DNA of 64,000 nucleotides from NCBI RefSeq assembly GCF_021568905.1, contig NZ_JAKGSB010000002.1, forward strand, positions 600,079 through 664,078. Reading direction: 5' to 3'. This document shows, piece by piece, positions 28,461 to 37,178 of this stretch. This DNA comes from Zavarzinia marina (GTDB lineage: Bacteria; Pseudomonadota; Alphaproteobacteria; Zavarziniales; Zavarziniaceae). The notes under the pieces were generated by a model. It was given only the letters and a program-made list of their open reading frames with translations. It did no database searches and was not told the DNA's origin. Position 1 is the stretch's first letter. The number at the start of each line of letters is the position of its first letter. The position numbers and the translations under genes are program-made.

Positions 28461-28489
28461 TTGCCTAGAATGAACGTTCATTCTAATAT
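28461..28489 (+). promoter_or_regulatory. Sigma70 promoter of the tetR gene with operator in its spacer
   Basis: TTGCCT (-35, 28461-28466), a 17-base spacer and TAATAT (-10, 28484-28489), placing the start about 28 bases before the TetR ATG. A perfect 20-bp palindrome, TAGAATGAACGTTCATTCTA (28466-28485), fills the spacer. A TetR dimer there would block polymerase in both directions, giving autoregulation and control of the divergent efflux operon. Confidence 0.75.
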
Positions 28490-28523
28490 GAAGTCAAGAT
28501 GCATTTCCGAAAGGGTGGTAGGC

Positions 28524-29132
28524 ATGGGCATGGGCGACGCGGCCGGGACCGAGACGCGCCAGGAATCGCGGCGCCGTCAGATTCTCGACGCCGCCATTCG
28601 CTGCTTCCGCAACAATGGTTTCCATGCCACCTCCATGGCCGCGCTCGCCAAGGAGGCGGGCATGAGCGTCGGCCACATCTACCATTACTTCGAGAACAAG
28701 GAGGCGATCATCGCCGCCTTCATCGAGGAGAAGTTCGAGGATTTCCGCACCTATGTGGAAACCCTGAAGCAGCACCAGGGCTCCATCGCCGACGCCATGA
28801 TCGAACAGGTCGAGGCCGGCTACGACGGCATGAGCGATCCTGACAAGGCGGGCCTGTTCCTCGAGATCACGGTCGAGGCGTCGCGCAACCCGAAGGTCGC
28901 CGCCATGGTGCAGGAAGCCGACCACACCATGCGCACCACGCTTGCCGGCATGATCGCCGAGAGCTGCGGCTGCACCGAACCCGACACCGAGGACCGCCTG
29001 ATGGCCCGGGTCGACATGATCGTCACCCTATACGAAGGCCTGACGATCCGCGCCATCCGCAATCCCGGCATCAACCGCGACAGCGCCATCGAGGCCATGC
29101 GCCTCGCCTTCGACCGCCTGCTGTCGCCCTGA
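28524..29132 (+). CDS. TetR/AcrR-family repressor, divergent to the efflux operon
   Basis: 202 aa. N-terminal TetR DNA-binding domain: RRRQILDAAIRCFRNNGFHATSMAALAKEAGMSVGHIYHYFENKEAI. The C-terminal ligand/dimer domain includes LFLEITVEASRNPKVAAMV, an AcrR-like block. It probably represses the acrAB-type operon through the palindrome at 28466-28485 and is released by a pump substrate. The start at 28524 (or 28530) follows AAGGGTGG. The frame is open upstream, but that part carries the promoter and operator. Confidence 0.9.
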   Translation: MGMGDAAGTETRQESRRRQILDAAIRCFRNNGFHATSMAALAKEAGMSVGHIYHYFENKEAIIAAFIEEKFEDFRTYVETLKQHQGSIADAMIEQVEAGYDGMSDPDKAGLFLEITVEASRNPKVAAMVQEADHTMRTTLAGMIAESCGCTEPDTEDRLMARVDMIVTLYEGLTIRAIRNPGINRDSAIEAMRLAFDRLLSP

Positions 29133-29135
29133 AGC

Positions 29136-29681
29136 TCATCCGGTCAGGCCGAAATCCGCCAGATCGCGGTCGCGCTGAACCGCGTCCTCCTCCAGGAAGA
29201 ATTCGTCGAGCTGCGGTGGCGCCACCGGCGTTCCTGAGAGCATGGCGTGGACCTGCCCCCGGTGATGGATCTGATGGATGAAGAGATGGGGCAGCACCGT
29301 GCCCCGCGTCTCGCGGCGCAGGCCCCGCGCGCCGCGATCGAGAATGACGGCGCGCGCGAGATCGCCGTCGCCCTGCCCCCGGCACAGGGCCAGCAGGCGC
29401 CGGTCGACCGCCCGCTGGGCTTCGACCAGGGCCGGAACGTCCGACACCTGATCCATTTCGCCGCGGACCGCGGGATCGGCCCGCCCCGTTTCCAGCCCGC
29501 CGACATAATAGAGGTCGACCAGCAGGATATGGTTCAGGGTCTCGCGCAGGGAGGGAAAGAAGCTCGTCCGCGTCGCGGTGTACTGCGCATGATCCAGGCC
29601 CGCGACGGCGCCAAGCAGGCGCGCGTTCGACCAGGCATTGTTCAGCGCCATGCGCTCGAAATGGCGGGCGAGGCCGGTCAT
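29136..29681 (-). CDS. DinB-family four-helix metal protein
   Basis: 181 aa. The N-terminal LARHFERMALNNAWSNARLL and the His residues in TLNHILLVDLYY and LPHLFIHQIHHRGQVHAML fit the DinB/YfiT fold, whose members bind a divalent metal and include thiol-dependent transferases and DNA-damage-inducible proteins. The specific reaction is unknown. AAGGGGA precedes the ATG at 29681. It lies 13 bp after the HerA-like gene and may share its transcript. Confidence 0.85.
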   Translation of the reverse strand: MTGLARHFERMALNNAWSNARLLGAVAGLDHAQYTATRTSFFPSLRETLNHILLVDLYYVGGLETGRADPAVRGEMDQVSDVPALVEAQRAVDRRLLALCRGQGDGDLARAVILDRGARGLRRETRGTVLPHLFIHQIHHRGQVHAMLSGTPVAPPQLDEFFLEEDAVQRDRDLADFGLTG

Positions 29682-29694
29682 CGTCGTCCCCTTC

Positions 29695-31197
29695 TCAGGC
29701 CGGCACCGTGCCGGGGGCATTGGCGTCGCCCGGCGCGGTCTCGACCGCCAGCTCGGGCACGGCGATCACGCGCTGGCCCCTGAAGTCCGTGCGCATGACC
29801 AGAAGACCGCATTCCTCGAGATAGGCGAGGAGCCGCCGCGCCCGACCGAGGGACTGGGTGCCATAGGCCCGCGCCACTTCGGCGTCCGGCGGGCAGGGCC
29901 GGCCGTCGATCGCCGCCTGGGCGATCAGCAGGAACACGCCCTGCAGATCCTCGGTCAGGCGCGACGCCATCTCGACCGCGCGGGCCGCCGCCGAATCGTC
30001 GCCGGCGGCGGGATCGATGCCCGCGCGCACCATGGACAGCAGGCGGCGGAAGGCCGGCAGTTCGGGCACCGCGCCGGTCAGGCGGCGAATGCGCCGGCGC
30101 ACCAGGAAATCCTGGTAGAGCACGGCATGGGTGCGATAGGCGGCGTCGGGATCGGCCAGGATCTCGGCCATGATCTCCTGATGGATGCGGTCGCGTTCAC
30201 CGGCGTCGAGGCCGTCGTCGGGCTCCTCGGCGGCCGGCGGCGGGCCGAGGCCGGCGGGCCGCCCGCGCGCCAGTTCCAGCATGACCTCGGCCGTCGGCGC
30301 GGCCTGGGGCACGCGCGGCGCCGGCCGGAACACCGGCGGCTCGTCGGCCCCCGCCGTGAAGATCAGATCGGCGGCGTCCGCCGGTGGTTGTTCCGGCAGG
30401 GGCACCAGAATGGGGCTTGTCGAGCGGCTGGAGGTTTCGACCGCGCCGATCCGGATCGCCAGCGGGGCGCGCGACAGCGCGGGACCCAGCGCCACGAAAT
30501 GGCCGCGTTCGAGATCGCGGAACATTTCCGCCTGGCGCTTGTCCATGCCCAGCAGATCGGCGGCGCGCGCCATGTCGATGTCGAGGAAGGTGCGCCCCAT
30601 CAGGAAGTTGGAGGCTTCGGCGGCGACATTCTTGGCCAGCTTGGCCAGGCGCTGGGTGGCGATCACGCCGGCCAGCCCGCGCTTTCGCCCGCGCGACATC
30701 AGGTTGGCCATGGCGCCGAGGGTGAGTTTCCGCGCCTCGTCCGAGACCTCGCCGGCGGCGGCGGGCGCGAAGAGCTGTGCCTCGTCGACCACCACCAGCA
30801 TGGGGTACCAATGGTCCCGTTCGGCATCGAACAGCCCGCCCAGGAAGGCGGCGGCGGCGCGCATCTGCGCCTCTGCGTCCAGCCCTTCGAGATTCAGGAC
30901 GACGGAGACCCGGTGCTGGCGCACCCTTGCGGCGATCCGGGTCAGATCATCCTCGCTCCGCGTCGCGTCGACCACGACATGGCCGAAACGATCGGCCAGG
31001 GTGACGAAATCGCCCTCCGGGTCGATCACCGCCTGCTGGACATGGGGCGCGCTCTGTTCGAGCAGGCGGCGCAACAGATGGGATTTGCCGGAACCGGAAT
31101 TGCCCTGCACCAGAAGGCGCGTCGCCAGCAGTTCCTCGAGGTCGAGCATCGCCGGCGCGCCGTTGCGCTGGGCCCCCATCTCGATCCCGATCTTCAT
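29695..31197 (-). CDS. HerA-like P-loop ATPase (DUF87)
   Basis: 500 aa. The Walker A (GNSGSGKSH, about residues 32-40) follows LATRLLVQ, and VIDPEGDFVTLADRFG is a hallmark of HerA/DUF87 ATPases. Walker B is MLVVVDEAQLF, and MSRGRKRGLAGVIATQRLAKLAKNV matches the sensor region of this FtsK-HerA superfamily group. Family members are DNA-translocating hexamers. No NurA nuclease is adjacent. The C-terminal third has helical regions of unknown type. Start 31197 is chosen because GGCGGGG precedes it and the fold begins there. Confidence 0.85.
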   Translation of the reverse strand: MKIGIEMGAQRNGAPAMLDLEELLATRLLVQGNSGSGKSHLLRRLLEQSAPHVQQAVIDPEGDFVTLADRFGHVVVDATRSEDDLTRIAARVRQHRVSVVLNLEGLDAEAQMRAAAAFLGGLFDAERDHWYPMLVVVDEAQLFAPAAAGEVSDEARKLTLGAMANLMSRGRKRGLAGVIATQRLAKLAKNVAAEASNFLMGRTFLDIDMARAADLLGMDKRQAEMFRDLERGHFVALGPALSRAPLAIRIGAVETSSRSTSPILVPLPEQPPADAADLIFTAGADEPPVFRPAPRVPQAAPTAEVMLELARGRPAGLGPPPAAEEPDDGLDAGERDRIHQEIMAEILADPDAAYRTHAVLYQDFLVRRRIRRLTGAVPELPAFRRLLSMVRAGIDPAAGDDSAAARAVEMASRLTEDLQGVFLLIAQAAIDGRPCPPDAEVARAYGTQSLGRARRLLAYLEECGLLVMRTDFRGQRVIAVPELAVETAPGDANAPGTVPA

Positions 31198-31225
31198 CCC
31201 GATAAACCCCGCCTTACAATGCAAC

Positions 31226-31254
31226 GACCCCGGCGGATGCCGCCCGCCGGGGTC
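31226..31254 (-). terminator. Hairpin after the D-aminoacylase gene
   Basis: GACCCCGGCGG (31226-31236) and its complement (31244-31254) form an 11-bp stem with a 7-base loop, between the stop of the deacylase gene and the start of the HerA-like gene. No T-tract follows on the minus strand, so termination may be partial. Confidence 0.5.
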
Positions 31255-31299
31255 ATGCATTCTAGCGGGCGGCGGGGCGCCCGCAACCGGATCGGGCGC

Positions 31300-33069
31300 T
31301 CAGACCGCCCGAAGTTCGCTCATGCGCACCAGGCGGCCCGGGCGGGCACCGGTCAGTTCGTCGTTCTCGATCACAGGAACACCCGCCACCAGGGTGGCGC
31401 GATAGCCGACCGCATCCTGCAGCAGGCGCTGGCCGCCCGCCGGCAGGTCGTGGACCATATGCGGCGCCTTCAGGGTCAGGCGGTCGAAATCGATCACATT
31501 GATGTCCGCGCGCTTGCCCACCGCGAGGGTGCCGCGATCACGGAAGCCGCCATGGGCGGCATTGGCGCCGGTCAGCATATGGACCGCCTGTTCGATGGTC
31601 AGACGCTCGCCCCGCACCCGGTCCCGCGCCCAATAGGCGAGAAGGAAGGTGGAGAAGCTGGCATCGCAGACCGTGCCGACATGGGCGCCGCCGTCCGACA
31701 GCCCGGCCAGCGCAAGGGGGTGGCGCATCATGGTCAGCACATTGTCGAGAGAGAATTCGACATAGTTCGAGAAGGGGAAATAGAGCATCGCCCGCCCCCC
31801 GTCCTCGAGCATGGCGTCATAGATCGCCGACAGCGGCGAAACGCCGAGGGCCTGGGCCCGCGCATACATCGATTTCTCGAACGGCTGTTCGTAGTCCGGC
31901 GTCTCGCCCAGTTGGAACAGCATGGTCGAGACGAAATCGACGGCACCCAGGAATTTGTCGACCATGGGCGGGACCGAGGAACCGTCGGCCGCCATCTTGT
32001 CCGGCGTCTCGGCCATGATGCGGGCCTTGACCTCGGGATCGCACAGGCGCGCCACACGCTCCGCCAGGGGCAGATGGGCGATCGCCTTGTAGGACGGATG
32101 GCCCATGAAGGGATGGAAGGTGCATTGGAAGCCGACCATCACGCCGACGGCACGGGGCGCCGTCTGCATGCGGATGGTGATGCCCTTCGCCTTCGCCGCC
32201 TCGGCCCGCGCCACGATCTTCTTCCATTGCGCGGGATCGAGCGGGCGTTCCATCAGGGTGATGGAGGTCGGGTGGTCGGGCGCGGTGGCGGCATAGGCTT
32301 CGACGATGTCGAATTCGCGCTCGAATTCCGCCGGGCCCTTTTCGAGATCGAAATCGGAGACGGCCTGGAGCACGCCCCAGTCGAGACCCTTCATGGCTTC
32401 GGCGATACCCGAAAGCTCGGCGATGGTCGCCTCGGACGCCGGGGTCGCCAGACCGTCGGAGGTGCGGTGGGTGTCGCTGCGCCCGGTGGCGAAGCCGAAG
32501 GCGCCGGCCTCCATCGCCTCGCGCACCAGATCGCGCATCCTGGCGACATCCTGGGCCGTCGCCGCCTCGCCGTGGACCGCGCGCTCGCCCATGACATAGA
32601 CGCGCAGCGGATCATGCGGGACCATGGCGGCGAAATCGATCGTATGGGGGAAGTCGATCGCCTTCATGTAGTCGGGGAAGCTTTCCCAGTTCCAGGTCAG
32701 GCCCTCGGCCAGCGCCACGCCGGGGATGTCCTCCACCCCTTCCATCAGGCGGATCAGGCAGTCGTGATCCTGCGGCCGCACCGGCGCGAAGCCGACGCCG
32801 CAATTGCCGAGCACGGCGGTGGTGACGCCGTGATTGACCGAGGGGCGGAGATCCGCGTCCCAGCTCACCTGGCCATCGTAATGGGTGTGGAGGTCGACGA
32901 AGCCGGGGGTGACGATGGCGCCGGTCGCGTCGATCACCCGCGCGGCATCGCCCGGGCAGGCGCCCAGCGCGACGATGCGCCCGTCCTTCACCGCGACGTC
33001 GCCCTCATAGGCGGGCGCGCCGGTACCGTCGACGATGGTGCCGCCGGTGATCTTCAGGTCGTAGTCCAT
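31300..33069 (-). CDS. N-acyl-D-amino-acid deacylase (amidohydrolase superfamily)
   Basis: 589 aa. The N-terminal small beta-domain ([34 protein letters not shown]) leads into [12 protein letters not shown] with the metal His61/His63. [15 protein letters not shown] carries the Cys used as metal ligand in D-aminoacylases. The C-terminal [14 protein letters not shown] closes the composite sandwich. It hydrolyses N-acyl-D-amino acids or a related cyclic amide; many family members act on unknown substrates. Well-formed gene, cytoplasmic, apparently single. Confidence 0.88.
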   Translation of the reverse strand: MDYDLKITGGTIVDGTGAPAYEGDVAVKDGRIVALGACPGDAARVIDATGAIVTPGFVDLHTHYDGQVSWDADLRPSVNHGVTTAVLGNCGVGFAPVRPQDHDCLIRLMEGVEDIPGVALAEGLTWNWESFPDYMKAIDFPHTIDFAAMVPHDPLRVYVMGERAVHGEAATAQDVARMRDLVREAMEAGAFGFATGRSDTHRTSDGLATPASEATIAELSGIAEAMKGLDWGVLQAVSDFDLEKGPAEFEREFDIVEAYAATAPDHPTSITLMERPLDPAQWKKIVARAEAAKAKGITIRMQTAPRAVGVMVGFQCTFHPFMGHPSYKAIAHLPLAERVARLCDPEVKARIMAETPDKMAADGSSVPPMVDKFLGAVDFVSTMLFQLGETPDYEQPFEKSMYARAQALGVSPLSAIYDAMLEDGGRAMLYFPFSNYVEFSLDNVLTMMRHPLALAGLSDGGAHVGTVCDASFSTFLLAYWARDRVRGERLTIEQAVHMLTGANAAHGGFRDRGTLAVGKRADINVIDFDRLTLKAPHMVHDLPAGGQRLLQDAVGYRATLVAGVPVIENDELTGARPGRLVRMSELRAV

Positions 33070-33107
33070 GCTTCCCTCCCCTTGGCGGCGACGCCGCTTT
33101 TTTATTT

Positions 33108-33190
33108 CGTCATCCCGGCGCCGGCCGGGATCTTTTGCAGAACGGGCGCCCCTTCCGTCGAAAGGTCCCGGCCTTCTGCCTGGACGACGA
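33108..33190. repeat. Intergenic palindromic repeat element, copy 1
   Basis: CGTCATCCCGGCG followed by GGCCGGGATC, then a second arm GGTCCCGGCCTTCTGCCTGG. The same two-part layout is at 63783-63868, and the first part alone is at 35131-35154. All copies are between genes. This is a dispersed repeat of the REP/RUP kind that I recall from alphaproteobacterial genomes. Confidence 0.7.
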
Positions 33191-33301
33191 TGTAAAGCGC
33201 ATCCCTGTCGATGATCAGATTTAGTCTCGTTTCAGTCTGGCGTCATTGACCGGCACCGCCTGAAAATTGACATTTCGTGCCAGCATGCCGAAAATCCGAT
33301 C

Positions 33302-34396
33302 ATGATCGGCAGCGGCGTTTCCACCGCCTATGTGCGGACCGTGATCGAGACGGCGGCTGGCCTGGTGCCGGGCCTCGCCCCCGGCGACGTGCTGGCGCGC
33401 GCCGGCGTGGATCCCGCCCGCCTTTCCCGCGCCGACGGGCAATTGACCCTGGGGGAGGTGGACCGCATCTGGCAGGCCGCCGCCGCCCTGGCGGCGACAC
33501 CCGCCCTCGGCCTCGCCGTCGGACGCCAGGCGCAGCCCGCGAGTTTCAGCCTGGTCGGTCAGGTGATGATGACGGCGCCCGACCTCGGCACCGCGCTGCG
33601 CGAGGCGGTGCGCCTGACGCCGCTGATCGGCGAGGGCGGCTTGATCGAGATCGGCCACGAACCGGGCCGCGTGCTGATGCGCTATACGCCCGCCAGCGCC
33701 GACTGGGTGCTGAAGGAAATGCGCGTCGACGCGGCGCTGGGCGCCAGCCTGATGCTGGCGCGCATGATCACCGGCCACGACCTCTCGCCCGTCGAGGTCC
33801 GGCTGGAGCGGTCCGCGCCCCGGGACGCCGGCCCCTGGGCCACCCTCTTCGGCACCAAGGTCCGCTTCGGCGCCGGACAGAATGCCCTGGTCTGGAACCG
33901 CGACCAGATGGCCATGCCGCTGCGCGCGGCGAACGAGGCGGTGAACCGCTTGCTGCTGGCCCATGCCGAGGATGTGTGCCGCGAGCGCCTGTCGGGCGGC
34001 GGCATGCCGGCGGCGCTGCGCCGGGTGCTGCAAGGCCTGCTGGCGGCGGAGAAAGGCCCGAGCGTGGAAGCGGCGGCGGACGCGCTGAACACCAGCGTGC
34101 GCAGCCTGCAGCGGGCGCTGGACGCCGCCGGCACGACGTTCAGTGCGGAGCGCGATGCGGTGCGCCTGGCGCTGGCCCGGCGTTACCTGTCGCGTCCCGA
34201 CCTGAAGGTGGAGGCCGTCGCCGCCCGTCTCGGCTTCGCCGAGGCCGGGGTCTTCGTCCGTGCCTTCCGGCGCTGGACCGGGCAGACGCCGGCGCGCTGG
34301 CGCAGGGTCACCCTCGGTGAATCCGGTCTCAGTGGATCCCCATCATCGGCTTCATCATCCGGCGCAGCAGACCCGGGAACAGACCCGCGACCTTGA
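33302..34396 (+). CDS. AraC-family regulator with AraC-binding-like N-terminal domain
   Basis: 364 aa. The N-terminal ligand-type domain (PF12625-like) includes SRADGQLTLGEVDRIWQAAA, and the C-terminal double helix-turn-helix has VEAAADALNTSVRSLQRALDAAGTTF and KVEAVAARLGFAEAGVFVRAFRRWTGQTP. It probably activates a lipid- or hydroxy-acid-linked gene, as relatives (OruR/ArgR-like group) do. The neighbour at 34329 is a likely but unproven target. The 3' end overlaps the convergent SDR gene by 68 bp. No good ribosome site is seen; an in-frame ATG at 33284 is an alternative. Confidence 0.82.
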   Translation: MIGSGVSTAYVRTVIETAAGLVPGLAPGDVLARAGVDPARLSRADGQLTLGEVDRIWQAAAALAATPALGLAVGRQAQPASFSLVGQVMMTAPDLGTALREAVRLTPLIGEGGLIEIGHEPGRVLMRYTPASADWVLKEMRVDAALGASLMLARMITGHDLSPVEVRLERSAPRDAGPWATLFGTKVRFGAGQNALVWNRDQMAMPLRAANEAVNRLLLAHAEDVCRERLSGGGMPAALRRVLQGLLAAEKGPSVEAAADALNTSVRSLQRALDAAGTTFSAERDAVRLALARRYLSRPDLKVEAVAARLGFAEAGVFVRAFRRWTGQTPARWRRVTLGESGLSGSPSSASSSGAADPGTDPRP

Positions 34397-35105
34397 GCCC
34401 GAAGGAGACCTGACCGTTGCCCGGCCAATGGACCTTGTCGCCCTGCGCCGCCTTATAGGCGAGATTGGCGATATCCTGCGGCGTATGGGCGATGCCGCCC
34501 ATCTTGGCTACCGCCTCGCCGGCGCCGTGGCCCTGGCTGTGCACCATGTCGGTCGCGACGAAGCCGGGCAGGATGTCGGTCACCTTGATGCCCAAGGGGG
34601 CGAATTCCTGGGCCAGCGCCTCGGTCAGGGCGCGGACGGCGAATTTCGTCGCCGAATAGACCGCGAGCCCCGGCGTGCCGTACATGGCGGAAGCCGAGCA
34701 CAGCGACACGATCGCGGCGCCCGGCGTCTGCTTCATGTAGGGCAGCGCCGCGTGGAAGCCGTTCACCACGCCCTTCAGGTTCACGTCGATGGTCTTGGCG
34801 TGGAATTCCGGCGTGATCTGCTCGAAGGCGGCGAATTTGGCGATGCCGGCATTGTTGACCAGCACGTCCAGCCGCCCGCCCGCCGCCGCCACGAAATCCG
34901 CCATGACCTTTTCGAAGGCGGCGAAATCCGTGACGTCCAGCGTGGCATGGAAGCAGCGGTTGGCGCCCAGTTCCGACGCCAGTTTCGCCACCCCCTCGGC
35001 GTCGAGATCGACGAGACCGACGAAATAGCCCTCGCGCGCGAAACGCCGCGCGATCTCGGCCCCGATGCCGCGCGCGGCGCCGGTGATGAAGACGGATTTG
35101 GTCAT
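34329..35105 (-). CDS. Short-chain dehydrogenase/reductase
   Basis: 258 aa. Rossmann motif TGAARGIG at residues 9-16, NNAG in DVLVNNAGIAKF, catalytic YSATK, and PGFVATDM after the active site. It is a classical SDR: NAD(P)-dependent oxidation or reduction of an alcohol or carbonyl. The Asp at the end of strand 2 (VGLVDLDAEG) suggests NAD preference. The last 68 bp overlap the convergent AraC gene. Confidence 0.88.
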   Translation of the reverse strand: MTKSVFITGAARGIGAEIARRFAREGYFVGLVDLDAEGVAKLASELGANRCFHATLDVTDFAAFEKVMADFVAAAGGRLDVLVNNAGIAKFAAFEQITPEFHAKTIDVNLKGVVNGFHAALPYMKQTPGAAIVSLCSASAMYGTPGLAVYSATKFAVRALTEALAQEFAPLGIKVTDILPGFVATDMVHSQGHGAGEAVAKMGGIAHTPQDIANLAYKAAQGDKVHWPGNGQVSFGLKVAGLFPGLLRRMMKPMMGIH

Positions 35106-35130
35106 GCGTTCTCCCCTTATTTTACTTGGA

Positions 35131-35154
35131 CGTCATCCCGGCGAAGGCCGGGAT
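35131..35154. repeat. Intergenic palindromic repeat element, copy 2 (short)
   Basis: CGTCATCCCGGCGAAGGCCGGGATC-type half-element, matching the first arms of the copies at 33108 and 63783. It lies between the SDR gene start and the phosphatase gene end. Confidence 0.65.
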
Positions 35155-35202
35155 CTTTCGTCGTGTTTTCGATGCCCGCCGCGAGGGCGGCGTGTCTCTC
35201 TT

Positions 35203-35724
35203 TCAGGCTCCCCACAGGTCCAGCGGCACCTCGAACGGCTTGTTCTGATAGGCGGGCCGCGAGGGCGTCATGGCCGCGACCGCGCCGGTCAGCCGTCCGT
35301 CGAGGCCGAGCAGCCCGTCGGCGATGGCGATGATGCGCCGGTTGGGCGAGGCGGCCGGCGATTGCAGGCGGATCGCCTCCGCCGCCGCGCGCTCGCGCCC
35401 CGGATTGTGCAGGGCGAGCGTGATCAGGGCACTGGCGGTCGAGCGCGATATGCCGGCGAAGCAATGGATCAGGATCGGCTCGCGCGCGTCCCAGCCGCGC
35501 AGGAAGGCGATCAGGGCACGCACATGCTCGACTTCCGGCACGACCATGCCCTCCTGGGCTTCCGCGTAGTCATGGACGCCGACCCGGTGGTGCCGCTCGG
35601 GCACCACTTCGGGCGGGGTTTCCGGCCAATCGTCGGGATCGAGCAGGGAGACGAGATGACTGGGGCGGACGCGCCGCGCCACCATGGGCAGATCGGCCCA
35701 GGGACAGACATGGACGACCGGCAT
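35203..35724 (-). CDS. Dual-specificity/tyrosine phosphatase-like protein
   Basis: 173 aa. The cysteine-phosphatase signature is HCFAGISRSTAS (HC-x5-R-S), with PILI before it. The N-terminus MPVVHVCPWADLPMVARRVRPSHLVSLLD matches a small alphaproteobacterial group often labelled protein tyrosine phosphatase. The catalytic Cys and Arg are intact; a general acid could be the Asp in VGVHDYAEA. GGGAGGGG precedes the ATG at 35724. Substrate unknown. Confidence 0.82.
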   Translation of the reverse strand: MPVVHVCPWADLPMVARRVRPSHLVSLLDPDDWPETPPEVVPERHHRVGVHDYAEAQEGMVVPEVEHVRALIAFLRGWDAREPILIHCFAGISRSTASALITLALHNPGRERAAAEAIRLQSPAASPNRRIIAIADGLLGLDGRLTGAVAAMTPSRPAYQNKPFEVPLDLWGA

Positions 35725-35844
35725 TTTCCCCTCCCCGCGCGTCGCCGGCCTTAATCCGGCGATGCGCCATTGCCTGCGCACCCTAATGTGATCAATACTC
35801 ATGTACAAGCGCCCGCAAGTGGCGCCGACGGAGGAGGATACAAG

Positions 35845-36261
35845 ATGGAAGCCGCCTTGCCGCTGATTTTGGCGGCCCTTGCCGCCGCCGGCCTGATGGC
35901 GGCGATCTGGTTCGTCTCGCGCGGGGCCCGCCCCCCCGCCCTGGACGAGCCGCTGGCGCGCCGCCGCCTGACCGAGGACTGGCAGGATTTCGAGCCGGCG
36001 GAAGTCTGGATCGCCGCCGATCGCGGCGCGGCGCTCGCCACCGACCGGGCCTCGAGCCGGCTCGGCCTCGTCTTCGCCTTCGGCGACAAGCTGCCGAGCC
36101 GCCTGCTCGGCCCCGGCGACGTCGTCTCCTGCCGGCTGGAGGGCGGTCGCCTGCTGGTCGAGACCAAGGATTTCGGCCGCCACCATTTCGAGATGGCGTC
36201 GACCGGCGACGCCGCCACCCGCCCCTGGGTCGACCGGCTGCGCGGCCTGGCCCACGGCTGA
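35845..36261 (+). CDS. Small membrane-anchored protein, unknown function
   Basis: 138 aa. An N-terminal membrane anchor (ALPLILAALAAAGLMAAIWFVS) is followed by a soluble domain with TEDWQDFEPAEVWIAADRGAALATD. A strong ribosome site (GAGGAGG) sets the start at 35845. It is 13 bp upstream of the sterol-desaturase-family gene and probably in the same operon. I do not recognise the domain. Confidence 0.7.
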   Translation: MEAALPLILAALAAAGLMAAIWFVSRGARPPALDEPLARRRLTEDWQDFEPAEVWIAADRGAALATDRASSRLGLVFAFGDKLPSRLLGPGDVVSCRLEGGRLLVETKDFGRHHFEMASTGDAATRPWVDRLRGLAHG

Positions 36262-36274
36262 GGATAGAGACGCC

Positions 36275-37177
36275 ATGGAAATGCTCGCCCTGCTGCAATA
36301 TGCGGTGCCCGGTTTCGTCCTCCTCGTCCTGGCGGAACTCGCCTGGATGAGATGGCGCGGCGGCGTCGCCTATGAATGGCGCGACAGTGTCGCCAGCCTG
36401 ACCATGGGCCTCGGCAATCTGGTGGACGGCGCCCTGATCGCCCTCGTGCTCTATCCCCTCTTCGCGCTCCTTTACGAATACCGGCTGTTCGACTGGGACG
36501 CGGCGGTATGGTGGGCCTTTCCCGCCGTCCTCCTGATCCAGGATTTCTGCTTCTACTGGAGCCATCGGCTCAGCCATCAGTGGCGCTGGTGGTGGGCGGC
36601 CCATGTCACCCACCATTCGTCCCTGCACTTCAACCTGTCGACGGCGCTGCGCCAGCCCTGGTCCGGCTTCTTCGCCATGTCCTGGATCCCCTATGCCCTG
36701 ATGCCGGTCGTGGGCATCCCGGTGGAGGCGATCGCCGTCGCTCACGGCGTCTCCCTGGTCTATCAGTTCTGGATCCATACCGAGGCGATCGGCAGGATGC
36801 CGGCATGGTTCGAGGCGGTGTTCAACACCCCGTCGCACCACCGCGTCCACCATGCCACCAACCCGCGCTATCTGGACCGCAATTACGCCGGCACGCTGAT
36901 CATCTGGGACCGCCTGTTCGGCACCTTCGAGCCCGAGAACGCGATGGACCCGCCGCGTTACGGCATCGTGAAGAACATCGGCACCTTCAATCCGGCGGTC
37001 ATCGGCTTTCACGAATGGGTCGGCATCTTCCGCGACCTGCGCGCGGCCCGGACCTGGCGCGGCCGCGTCCTGACCCTGTTCGGCCCGCCCGGCTGGCGCG
37101 AGGACGGCAAGGGCTCCACCTCCGAGACCATTCGCGACGCCTGGCGCCGTCGGCCCGAGGCAATGCCAGCCGAATAG
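36275..37177 (+). CDS. Sterol desaturase/fatty acid hydroxylase family protein (copy 1)
   Basis: 300 aa, integral membrane. The three di-iron histidine clusters are present: HRLSH, HVTHHS and HRVHH. Several hydrophobic helices surround them. Enzymes of this superfamily use O2 at a non-heme di-iron centre to hydroxylate or desaturate lipids, including sterols, hopanoids and carotenoids. The substrate is not shown by sequence. A clear paralogue lies at 38684. Confidence 0.9.
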   Translation: MEMLALLQYAVPGFVLLVLAELAWMRWRGGVAYEWRDSVASLTMGLGNLVDGALIALVLYPLFALLYEYRLFDWDAAVWWAFPAVLLIQDFCFYWSHRLSHQWRWWWAAHVTHHSSLHFNLSTALRQPWSGFFAMSWIPYALMPVVGIPVEAIAVAHGVSLVYQFWIHTEAIGRMPAWFEAVFNTPSHHRVHHATNPRYLDRNYAGTLIIWDRLFGTFEPENAMDPPRYGIVKNIGTFNPAVIGFHEWVGIFRDLRAARTWRGRVLTLFGPPGWREDGKGSTSETIRDAWRRRPEAMPAE

Positions 37178-37178
37178 G

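Noticed and set aside
33085..33107. Plus-strand hairpin GCGGC-GAC-GCCGC followed by TTTTTTATTT
   Set aside because: It looks like a terminator, but no plus-strand gene ends nearby; it lies just upstream of the minus-strand deacylase start. It may stop antisense transcription but I cannot support a role.
29638..33195. A 1185-codon plus-strand open frame
   Set aside because: It runs antisense to the DinB, HerA-like and D-aminoacylase genes, which have clear motifs. Its own composition is not protein-like.
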